From positions 1 to 64,000 of the forward strand of contig NZ_BCWR01000004.1 of assembly GCF_001592305.1 (NCBI RefSeq): DNA of 64,000 nt. The letters are read 5' to 3'. Positions 8,786 to 15,779 of the stretch are shown piece by piece. The notes beneath the pieces are model-generated. The model worked only from the letters and a program-made list of their open reading frames with translations. It was not told the DNA's origin and ran no database searches. Position numbers and translations under genes: made by a program. Position 1 is the stretch's first letter. Each line of letters begins with the position of its first letter. This stretch comes from Hydrogenophaga taeniospiralis CCUG 15921. Lineage in GTDB: Bacteria; Pseudomonadota; Gammaproteobacteria; Burkholderiales; Burkholderiaceae_C.

Positions 8786-9859
8786 TCACCCTGGGTCGGG
8801 CACCAGCGGCCCGGCGGATTTCCCCGCAACCGTGCGCAGCGGCGAATGGGGCATCTCGCGCAGGATGCTCGACGGCGGCACCAACGGGTCGGACTGATCG
8901 GAGTGACCGGTGCGCAACAGAGCCTCGGGATTGGGATCAGCCTGATCAAAATGCAGCGCCACCAACGCGCGCCTGGCCGCGGGCTCGGCCCGCCGTGCGC
9001 TGTCGGCATCGGTGGTCAGCCCCCCGGCGTGGTACAGCGACGCCAGGTGATGCGCCAGCTCCTTCTCGGCAACGCCGGTGCGTCGACACAGGTCGTTGAA
9101 GGCGGCGGGGCGCACCATCAGTTCGCGCATCAGCGTCAGGTGCACCTCGTCAAACCAGCGTGCAGGCACACGGGGAACACGCCGCAGATACATCGTGCGT
9201 TCGCGGTACCGCGCGGGCAGCACGTCGCGCAGGGTGCGCACAGCATAGGTCCACATGACGCGGTGCAAGGGCAGGCGAATGAACGAGGAAGGAATGTCGG
9301 CCGCACCCGGCGGGCGGCGCACCCATTCGGCCATCGCCAGGTCCACGGGACGCGCGGGGATGAACAGGCCGGACTGCCAGCGATCCAGATCGATCACGGC
9401 CAGCAAGCGCCCTTCGTGGGTCACGTGGATCACGCCCCCCTTGAACTGCCCCATGCGCTCCACCAGCAGCGATCCCAGCGCAAACTGGCTTCGCAGCGGG
9501 CGCAGCCAGGCCTCAAAGCGTTGCAGCCGCTGGCGCACGCTCTTCTCGTCGTCGGATTCGAAAAACTCGGCCGAGGCAAAGCCCTCGGGCAGCGGCGTGG
9601 CAAACGCCAGCGGACGATCCACCTCGGCGCGGTTGAGCGCCAGACGCTCGTCACCCCCGTGCGGATGGCGGATGACCACCGCATCCCGCCCCAGCACCTC
9701 GACCGACTCCCCGCGGATCATCCAGGCATCGGCCAGATGCGGGTCGCAACCGCACCACTCGGGCCAGCCGGCTTGGGCCTGACCGGCCCAGGCCAACAGG
9801 CGCAACTGATCCGGCTCGGGAAACCCGAGCAGACCCAAACGCAATACAGGTTGCTCCAC
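8786..9859 (-). CDS. Conserved hypothetical protein (about 357 residues)
   Basis: No family recognised. It starts at GTG 9859 (MEQPVLRLGLLGFPEPDQL), chosen because GGAG lies 6 bases upstream; an earlier GTG at 9931 lacks a site. The protein is soluble, rich in Arg and Leu, with a Trp-rich first third (WPEWCGCDPHLADAWMIRG) and a possible winged-helix-like segment near residue 270-310 (LMRELMVRPAAFNDLCRRTGVAEKELAHHL), which reads like a helix-turn-helix. The neighbours (DAHP synthase upstream, small unknown downstream) do not suggest a role. Confidence 0.7.
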   Translation of the reverse strand: MEQPVLRLGLLGFPEPDQLRLLAWAGQAQAGWPEWCGCDPHLADAWMIRGESVEVLGRDAVVIRHPHGGDERLALNRAEVDRPLAFATPLPEGFASAEFFESDDEKSVRQRLQRFEAWLRPLRSQFALGSLLVERMGQFKGGVIHVTHEGRLLAVIDLDRWQSGLFIPARPVDLAMAEWVRRPPGAADIPSSFIRLPLHRVMWTYAVRTLRDVLPARYRERTMYLRRVPRVPARWFDEVHLTLMRELMVRPAAFNDLCRRTGVAEKELAHHLASLYHAGGLTTDADSARRAEPAARRALVALHFDQADPNPEALLRTGHSDQSDPLVPPSSILREMPHSPLRTVAGKSAGPLVPDPG

Positions 9860-9997
9860 ACACGCTCCAGCGATCGGCGACCAATCCAGTGCACCGTGCC
9901 CACGACGACCATGGACATGGCAGGCCGCCACAGCGGTGGTATCGGCCTCTGTTACAGATTATGAAGCACCGATTTGCGGGGCGTGCCGCGCGGGGCC

Positions 9998-11131
9998 CTA
10001 TTTGCCGCGCTGACGCGCGGCCTGCACCGCCTGGGACAGGACCTCCAGTGCCTGCACTGAGTCGGACCAGCCCAGGCAGGCATCGGTGATGCTTTTGCCG
10101 TAGGTGAGCTGGTCCACCCGGTCCTTGCCCGGGGTGAACTTCTGGGCGCCGGCTTCGATGTGGCTTTCGATCATCACGCCAAACACGCTGCGGGATCCAC
10201 CAGCGATCTGTGCGGCGATGTCACGCGCCACCTCCAGCTGCTTTTCATGCTGTTTGCTGCTGTTGGCGTGGCTGCAGTCCACCATCAGACGGGGGACCAG
10301 CCCAGCCGCCTCCAGGTCTTTGACAGCCGCGGCCACATGGGTGGCGTCGTAATTGGGTGCCTTGCCTCCCCGCAGGATCACGTGGCAATCCTTGTTGCCG
10401 TTGGTCTGCACGATGGCGACCTGACCGTTCTTGTGCACCGAGAGGAAATGGTGGCCGCGCGCGGCGGCCTGGATGGCGTCGGTGGCGATGCGGATGTTGC
10501 CGTCGGTGCCGTTCTTGAAGCCGATCGGCGCCGACAGCCCCGAGGCCAGCTCGCGGTGCACCTGACTCTCGGTGGTGCGCGCGCCGATCGCCCCCCAGGC
10601 GATCAGGTCACCGATGTATTGCGGCGAGATCACATCCAGGAACTCGCTGCCGGCGGGCATGCCCAGGCGGTTGATCTCGATCAGCAGCTGGCGCGCGATG
10701 CGCAGCCCTTCGTCGATGCGGTAGCTTTCATCGAGGTAGGGGTCGTTGATCAGCCCCTTCCAGCCCACCGTGGTGCGCGGCTTTTCGAAATACACGCGCA
10801 TCACGATCTCCAGCGTGTCGGCGTAGCGCTCGCGCAAGGGCTGGAGGCGGCGGGCGTAGTCCACCGCTGCGGCCGGGTCGTGGATGGAGCAGGGGCCGAT
10901 CACCACCAGCAGGCGGTCGTCCTGCCCGCGCAGGATGTTGTGGATGCGCTGGCGCGTCTGGGTGATCAGGGCCTCCACCGGCGTGCCGCCGATGGGGAAA
11001 AAACGGATCAGGTGTTCGGGAGGCGGGAGCACGGTGATGTCCTTGATGCGTTCGTCGTCGGTCTGGCTGGTTTTGTCGACAGGACGCGCATGCCAGGCAT
11101 CGCTGCTGGCGGGGTGGGTCTTGGCATTCAT
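9998..11131 (-). CDS. aroG: 3-deoxy-7-phosphoheptulonate synthase (type I DAHP synthase)
   Basis: Condenses phosphoenolpyruvate with erythrose 4-phosphate, the first step of the shikimate pathway. I start at ATG 11131 (MNAKTHPASSDAWHARPVDK) because GGAG lies 8 bases upstream. The 377-residue protein has the type I blocks LLVVIGPCSIHDPAAA, EKPRTTVGWKGLINDP, FKNGTDG and MVDCSHANSSK, including the metal-binding Cys and His. E. coli has three paralogues (aroF, aroG, aroH), and I cannot tell by eye which feedback inhibitor this one follows. About 180 bases upstream sits a leader peptide rich in Phe, Tyr and Trp and then a terminator, so expression is probably attenuated by charged aromatic tRNAs. 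Confidence 0.95.
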   Translation of the reverse strand: MNAKTHPASSDAWHARPVDKTSQTDDERIKDITVLPPPEHLIRFFPIGGTPVEALITQTRQRIHNILRGQDDRLLVVIGPCSIHDPAAAVDYARRLQPLRERYADTLEIVMRVYFEKPRTTVGWKGLINDPYLDESYRIDEGLRIARQLLIEINRLGMPAGSEFLDVISPQYIGDLIAWGAIGARTTESQVHRELASGLSAPIGFKNGTDGNIRIATDAIQAAARGHHFLSVHKNGQVAIVQTNGNKDCHVILRGGKAPNYDATHVAAAVKDLEAAGLVPRLMVDCSHANSSKQHEKQLEVARDIAAQIAGGSRSVFGVMIESHIEAGAQKFTPGKDRVDQLTYGKSITDACLGWSDSVQALEVLSQAVQAARQRGK

Positions 11132-11174
11132 CGTGAGGCTCCTCGGAAGTGGGTTGCAATGAAAAGACTGGGCC

Positions 11175-11208
11175 AAAAAAAACCGCCGGGCTGTGGGCTC
11201 CGGCGGTT
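11175..11208 (-). terminator. Attenuator terminator before DAHP synthase
   Basis: On the minus strand a 9-bp perfect stem AACCGCCGG/CCGGCGGTT (11200-11208 with 11181-11189) with a 10-base loop is followed by eight T residues (11175-11182, partly in the stem). It begins 22 bases after the leader peptide stop and ends 43 bases before the DAHP synthase ATG. The upstream strand of the stem can instead pair with minus-strand CTGGCGG (11250-11256), just after the aromatic codons, giving a 7-bp antiterminator with one G-U pair. Confidence 0.85.
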
Positions 11209-11230
11209 GGTTCGAGATTCGGTGATGCGC

Positions 11231-11305
11231 TTACAGCCTCGCCTCTCGTCCGCCAGGGACAGAGAACCAAAAATAAAAGGCAAAGAAGGCGAAGCGCGAG
11301 GTCAT
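11231..11305 (-). CDS. Aromatic amino acid leader peptide (attenuation control)
   Basis: A 24-codon ORF, ATG at 11303-11305 and TAA at 11231-11233. Residues 4-14 read RFAFFAFYFWF: six Phe, one Tyr and one Trp in eleven codons. That density has no other ready explanation than ribosome stalling when aromatic tRNAs are uncharged, as in the pheA and trp leaders. It is directly upstream of a terminator hairpin and then the DAHP synthase gene. No Shine-Dalgarno precedes the ATG. A possible extended -10 box at 11314-11319 would start the RNA only about two bases before it, so the leader may be translated from a leaderless mRNA. Confidence 0.85.
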   Translation of the reverse strand: MTSRFAFFAFYFWFSVPGGREARL

Positions 11306-11313
11306 GGGATCGG

Positions 11314-11342
11314 AATGTAGCACAGCGCGGAGGGGCAGTCGC
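11314..11342 (-). promoter_or_regulatory. Candidate promoter of the DAHP synthase leader
   Basis: On the minus strand TACATT at 11314-11319 preceded by TGC forms an extended -10 element. GCGACT at 11337-11342, 17 bases upstream, is a weak -35 (3 of 6). The box lies just downstream of the tldD stop (11346). It is an inference from hexamer match only. Confidence 0.45.
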
Positions 11343-11345
11343 CCT

Positions 11346-12806
11346 TCAAGCCGTGCCGCCGACGGTCAGGCCGTCGATGCGCAGCGTGGGCTGGCCAACG
11401 CCCACCGGCACGCTCTGGCCTTCCTTGCCGCAGGTGCCCACACCGCTGTCCAGGCGCATGTCGTTGCCGATCATGCTCACCTTCTTGAGCGACTCCGGAC
11501 CGCTGCCCACCAGCGTGGCGCCCTTCACGGGGTACTGGATCTGGCCGTTTTCCACCCAGTAGGCCTGGCTGGCGGAGAAAACGAACTTGCCGCTGGTGAT
11601 GTCCACCTGGCCACCACCGAAGTTGGTGGCGTACAGGCCTTTCTTGATGCTGGCCACGATCTCGTCGGCGCTCTTGTCGCCACCGAGCATGTAGGTGTTG
11701 GTCATGCGCGGCATGGGCACGTGGGCATAGCTCTCGCGCCGGCCGTTGCCGGTGGGCTTCACCCCCATCAGGCGGGCGTTCATGGCGTCCTGGATATAGC
11801 CGCGCAGAATGCCGTCTTCGATCAGCACGTTCTTCTGCGAGGTGTGGCCTTCGTCGTCCACATTGAGCGAGCCGCGGCGGTCGGCGATGGTGCCGTCATC
11901 GAGCACGGTCACGCCCTTGGCGGCCACGCGCTGGCCAATGCGGCCAGCGAACGCGCTGGAGCCCTTGCGGTTGAAATCACCTTCGAGGCCGTGGCCCACG
12001 GCCTCGTGCAGCAGCACACCGGGCCAGCCGGGGCCCAGCACCACGGTCATCTCACCCGCGGGCGCCTCACGGGCGTCGAGGTTGGTCAGCGCCGAGGACA
12101 CGGCCTCGTCCACGTAGGACTGCACCATGGCGTCGTCGAAATACGCCAGACCGAAACGGCCACCGCCACCCGAGGAACCGATTTCACGCCGCCCCTTCTG
12201 CTCGGCGATGACGGTGACCGACAAACGGATCAGGGGGCGCACGTCGGCGGCCAGGGTGCCGTCGGCACGGGCCACCAGCACCACATCGTGTTCGGCCGCC
12301 AGACCGGCCATGACCTGCACCACGCGCGGGTCTTTGGCCTTGGCCAGACGTTCCACCTTTTCCAGCAACGCGACTTTGGCGGTGCTGTCCATGGTGCCGA
12401 TCGGGTCCAGCCCCGGGTAGAGCGAGCGCGATTTCGACACCTTGACCGCGGGCACCCGCACCTTGCGGCCCTGCCCCTGAGCCGAGATGGAGCGCACCGT
12501 GTGGGCGGCATCGATCAACGAGTCCCAGGACAGGTCGTCCGAATAGGCGAAAGCGGTCTTTTCCCCGCTGACGGCGCGCACGCCCACGCCCTGGTCGATG
12601 CTGAAACTGCCGGTTTTGACGATGCCCTCTTCCAGGCTCCAGCCTTCGCTGCGGGTGGTCTGGAAATACAGGTCGGCGTCGTCCACGCCATGCGACATGA
12701 TCTCGCCGAGCGCACGCTGCAGGTGGGACGGACTCAGACCAAAGGGTTCGAGCAGCAGGGTCTGTGCGGTGGCCAGACGGGCCAGTGTGGGTTCGCGAGC
12801 AATCAT
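11346..12806 (-). CDS. tldD: TldD metalloprotease subunit
   Basis: A 486-residue subunit of the TldD/TldE (PmbA) zinc protease, which degrades unfolded small peptides and processes microcins and CcdA. The HEAVGHGLEGD motif near residue 250 carries the zinc-binding HExxxH. The C-terminal part has the glycine-rich TldD blocks (TNFGGGQVDITSGKFVFSASQAYWVENG). I start at ATG 12806 (MIAREPTLARLAT); the open frame extends 16 codons further but those are not family-like. No tldE/pmbA partner is in the window. Confidence 0.95.
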   Translation of the reverse strand: MIAREPTLARLATAQTLLLEPFGLSPSHLQRALGEIMSHGVDDADLYFQTTRSEGWSLEEGIVKTGSFSIDQGVGVRAVSGEKTAFAYSDDLSWDSLIDAAHTVRSISAQGQGRKVRVPAVKVSKSRSLYPGLDPIGTMDSTAKVALLEKVERLAKAKDPRVVQVMAGLAAEHDVVLVARADGTLAADVRPLIRLSVTVIAEQKGRREIGSSGGGGRFGLAYFDDAMVQSYVDEAVSSALTNLDAREAPAGEMTVVLGPGWPGVLLHEAVGHGLEGDFNRKGSSAFAGRIGQRVAAKGVTVLDDGTIADRRGSLNVDDEGHTSQKNVLIEDGILRGYIQDAMNARLMGVKPTGNGRRESYAHVPMPRMTNTYMLGGDKSADEIVASIKKGLYATNFGGGQVDITSGKFVFSASQAYWVENGQIQYPVKGATLVGSGPESLKKVSMIGNDMRLDSGVGTCGKEGQSVPVGVGQPTLRIDGLTVGGTA

Positions 12807-12908
12807 GGGGACATTGTAAGAAGGAGCGGGTCCGCACGCTGGCGGCAAGGTCATGGGCCGGGGTCAACCGACCGGTGGTCGTCGCCCCCCCTGTTGTGGA
12901 CGGCGGTG

Positions 12909-13943
12909 TCAGCTCGCCGAACCGTCGCCCGCCGGTCGGCGCAGCAAGGCCAGCAGCGACGCATCGTCCTGCTCGGCCAGCCCGGCCGCGTGGGCCTGGG
13001 CGAACACGGCGGCGGCGCGCGCCCCCAGAGGGCCGGTGAAGCCGGCCGCCGTGGCGGCGTCCACCGCCAGCCTGGTGTCTTTTTCCAGCAGGGTGACGTG
13101 GGCGCGCGGTGCAAAGTCCCCCACCATGGCCCGGCGCATGCGGTCCGATCCGATCCAACTCTGGCCGCTGGACTGCTCGATCACCGCCTGCGTGGTGCCG
13201 ATGTCCAGCCCCAGGCGCTCGGCCAGCGCCAGCACCTCGGCCGCGCCCACCAGGTTGATACCCGCCAGCAGGTTGTTGACCAGCTTGGTGCGTGCGCCAT
13301 CGCCCACCCGCTCGCTGATGCGAAACTGCTTCGATGACAGGGCGTCGAGCAATGCGGCGTGGCGCGCGAGCACGGCGTCCGGCGCGGCCAGCATCAGGCT
13401 CATGCTGCCGTCGCGCGCGCGCGCCGGGCCACCGGACATGGGGGCGTCGATGCAGTCCACCCCACGCGCGGCGAGCGCCGACGCCAGGGTTTCGGTGTCC
13501 TGTGGGGCGATGGTCGGGCACAGCATCACGGCCTGACCGGAGCGCAGCGCCGGCGCGGCGCCTTGCTCACCCAGCAGCACCTCGGACGACTGCCCGGCAT
13601 CGACCACACAGACGATCAGCACGCCGTCGGGCACCAACGCGCGGGCGGCCGTCTCGGGCGTGTCGGCCAGGTGGGCGCCAGCGTCCAGCGCCTGCTGCTG
13701 CCGCAGCGGGTCAACGTCGCACACCACCACGGTCCAGCCCTGTTCGCACAGCCGCGCCGCCATGGCGCCGCCCATGTTGCCGGCGCCGACCACGGCCACC
13801 TGAACCAGGGGCAGCGACCCGCTCAGCAGCGCAGCGTGGGGGCCATCGACCGCAGCGAAGGGCCGCTCCCGAGCCAGGTCAGCCCCCTCGGGGGGCAGCG
13901 ACCCGCGCAGCGGCGGAGCGTGGGGGCCCATGCTCGTGCTCAT
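12909..13943 (-). CDS. NAD(P)-binding 3-hydroxyisobutyrate dehydrogenase-like protein with repeat-derived N-terminus
   Basis: Beta-hydroxyacid dehydrogenase family: Rossmann motif VAVVGAGNMGGAMA begins at residue 49, the substrate motif DAPMSGGPARARDG follows, and the catalytic-Lys helix reads GDGARTKLVNNLLAGIN. With the ATG at 13943 the protein has 344 residues, about 47 more than usual. That ATG overlaps the rodA stop as ATGA, so coupling favours it. The extra N-terminus (about residues 5-46, GPHAPPLRGSLPPEG and GPHAALLSGSLPL) is two translated copies of a dispersed intergenic repeat. A GTG near the Rossmann fold could be an alternative start. The true substrate (hydroxyisobutyrate, tartronate semialdehyde or other) is not deducible. 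Confidence 0.85.
   Translation of the reverse strand: MSTSMGPHAPPLRGSLPPEGADLARERPFAAVDGPHAALLSGSLPLVQVAVVGAGNMGGAMAARLCEQGWTVVVCDVDPLRQQQALDAGAHLADTPETAARALVPDGVLIVCVVDAGQSSEVLLGEQGAAPALRSGQAVMLCPTIAPQDTETLASALAARGVDCIDAPMSGGPARARDGSMSLMLAAPDAVLARHAALLDALSSKQFRISERVGDGARTKLVNNLLAGINLVGAAEVLALAERLGLDIGTTQAVIEQSSGQSWIGSDRMRRAMVGDFAPRAHVTLLEKDTRLAVDAATAAGFTGPLGARAAAVFAQAHAAGLAEQDDASLLALLRRPAGDGSAS
13813..13926. repeat. Two copies of a dispersed repeat inside the dehydrogenase 5' end
   Basis: Bases 13881-13926 are identical over 46 bp to the intergenic 62341-62386 copy. A diverged second copy lies at about 13813-13850. Both are read through in frame by the dehydrogenase gene from its rodA-coupled ATG. 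Confidence 0.85.
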
Positions 13944-15094
13944 GACTGCATCAAACGCTTGGACTTGGCGATCGACATCAGAATGCCCAGCCCCACGCCC
14001 AGCGTCACCATGGCGGTGCCGCCATAGCTCACGAACGGCAGCGGCACACCCACCACCGGCAGGATGCCGCTGACCATGCCCATGTTGACGAAGGCATAGA
14101 CGAAGATGTTGAGCGTGACGGCCCCGGCCAGCAGGCGGGCGAACAGCGTGGGCGCCTCCACCGCGATCAGCAGACCGCGCACGACCAGGAAGATGAAACC
14201 CGCCATCAGTGCCAGCGTGCCCATCAGGCCGAACTCTTCCGAGAAAGCCGCGTAGATGAAGTCCGTGGTGCGCTCGGGAATGAACTCCAGGTGGGTCTGT
14301 GTGCCCTGCATGAAGCCCTTGCCCCAGACGCCTCCCGAGCCGATGGCGATCATGCCCTGGATGATGTGAAAGCCCTTGCCCAGCGGATCTTTGGACGGGT
14401 CCAGCAGCGTGCAGACCCGCTGGCGCTGGTACTCGTGCAACACCTGCCAGTCCACCCCGGGGGCACACCATTGCGGCTCCATCGCGATCAGCGTGACGAT
14501 GCCGATAACGCCGATGACCACCGGCGGCACAATCAGTTTCCAGCTCAGACCGGCAAAAAAGATGACGAAGATGCCCGAGGCCAGCACCAGCAGGGTGGTG
14601 CCCAGATCGGGCTGCTTGAGGATGAGCGCGGCGGGAACCGCCAGCAGCACCACGGCCACCACGAAGTCCAGCGGCTTGAGCAGGCCTTCGCGGCGCTGGA
14701 ACCACCACGCCAGCATCAGCGGCATGGCGATCTTCATGAGTTCGCTGGGCTGAATGACGACGCCCACGTTGAGCCAGCGCTGTGCGCCCTTCTTTTCGAT
14801 GCCGAACAGAAACACCGCCAGCAACAACAGCACGCCCACCGTGTACAGGGGCACGGCCAGCGCCATCAGGCGCTGCGGGGGCACCTGGGCCACGAGGAAC
14901 AGCACGCCCGCGGCCAGCAGCATGTTGCGGCCGTGGCTGGCGAAACGGGTTCCGTGGTCGAAGCCCACCGAATACATGGTCACCAGGCCGGCCGCGGCCA
15001 TAAGCAGCACGGCCAGCGCGAGCGGGCCGTCAAAGCCCTGAAAGATCGGGGCGATGCGTTGCAGCAGGGTGGGTTTGTCGAAGGACGCGGCCAT
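13940..15094 (-). CDS. rodA: Rod shape-determining protein RodA (SEDS glycosyltransferase)
   Basis: A 384-residue polytopic membrane protein of the FtsW/RodA/SpoVE family that polymerises lipid II for side-wall growth together with PBP2. About ten hydrophobic segments are visible. The loop with WLNVGVVIQPSELMKIAMPLMLAWW carries the SEDS signature, and the end has the family block VPLPFVSYGGTAMV. It lacks the mreBCD/mrdA neighbours that I remember from many relatives. It diverges from the yqiA-like gene across 23 bases and its stop overlaps the dehydrogenase start. Confidence 0.93.
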   Translation of the reverse strand: MAASFDKPTLLQRIAPIFQGFDGPLALAVLLMAAAGLVTMYSVGFDHGTRFASHGRNMLLAAGVLFLVAQVPPQRLMALAVPLYTVGVLLLLAVFLFGIEKKGAQRWLNVGVVIQPSELMKIAMPLMLAWWFQRREGLLKPLDFVVAVVLLAVPAALILKQPDLGTTLLVLASGIFVIFFAGLSWKLIVPPVVIGVIGIVTLIAMEPQWCAPGVDWQVLHEYQRQRVCTLLDPSKDPLGKGFHIIQGMIAIGSGGVWGKGFMQGTQTHLEFIPERTTDFIYAAFSEEFGLMGTLALMAGFIFLVVRGLLIAVEAPTLFARLLAGAVTLNIFVYAFVNMGMVSGILPVVGVPLPFVSYGGTAMVTLGVGLGILMSIAKSKRLMQS

Positions 15095-15117
15095 GAAGCC
15101 CGATTATCCTTCGCCCC

Positions 15118-15738
15118 ATGACCGCATCGGCCCCCACCACCCACCTGCTCTACCTGCACGGCTTCCGTTCGTCGCCCCGATCCATGAAGGCACAGAAAGT
15201 GGCGGCGCGCGTGCGGCAGCGGCACCCGGGTGTGACCTGGTGGTGTCCCCAGCTGCCGCCCTCGCCGCGCGAAGCCATGGCCCTGGTGACGCAAGGCACC
15301 GCCAACTGGCCCCGGAACACCATGGCCGTGGTGGGGTCTTCGCTGGGCGGGTTCTACGCGCGCTGGCTGGCGCTGCAGACCGGTTGCCGCGCCGCGCTGC
15401 TGAACCCGGCGGTGTTCCCGGCGCGCGATCTGGCGAAGTACATCGGCGAACAGACCGCCTGGCACGACCCGCAGGAGCGCTTTTTCTTCCAGCCCGGCTT
15501 CGTGGGGGAGCTCCGCACGCTGGAGGCCGACATCGCCCGCCTGTCGCCGCAGCACCCGGTCTCGCCAGGGCGGCAGTTCGCCATCGTGGCGCAGGGTGAC
15601 GAGGTGCTGGACTGGCGCGAGATGCAGGCCTTCTGCGCCGGTGGCGCGCTTCGCCTGCTGCCCGGCAGCGACCACGCCATCAGCGACTTCGACGAGCACA
15701 TCGGCGCGCTGTTCGACTTCCTGGCCGTGGCGAGCTGA
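15118..15738 (+). CDS. YqiA-like alpha/beta-hydrolase esterase
   Basis: A 206-residue UPF0227/YqiA family protein. The strand LLYLHGFRSSPRSMKA provides the oxyanion loop, VVGSSLGGFYA places the nucleophile Ser75, and GSDHAISDF near the end supplies the catalytic His. E. coli YqiA hydrolyses short acyl esters; the natural substrate is unknown. It starts the plus-strand run that includes the RNase II-type gene 41 bases downstream. Confidence 0.88.
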   Translation: MTASAPTTHLLYLHGFRSSPRSMKAQKVAARVRQRHPGVTWWCPQLPPSPREAMALVTQGTANWPRNTMAVVGSSLGGFYARWLALQTGCRAALLNPAVFPARDLAKYIGEQTAWHDPQERFFFQPGFVGELRTLEADIARLSPQHPVSPGRQFAIVAQGDEVLDWREMQAFCAGGALRLLPGSDHAISDFDEHIGALFDFLAVAS

Positions 15739-15779
15739 ATCCGGCGGGGCCCGTCCGTGCGCATGGGACAATCGAGCCC

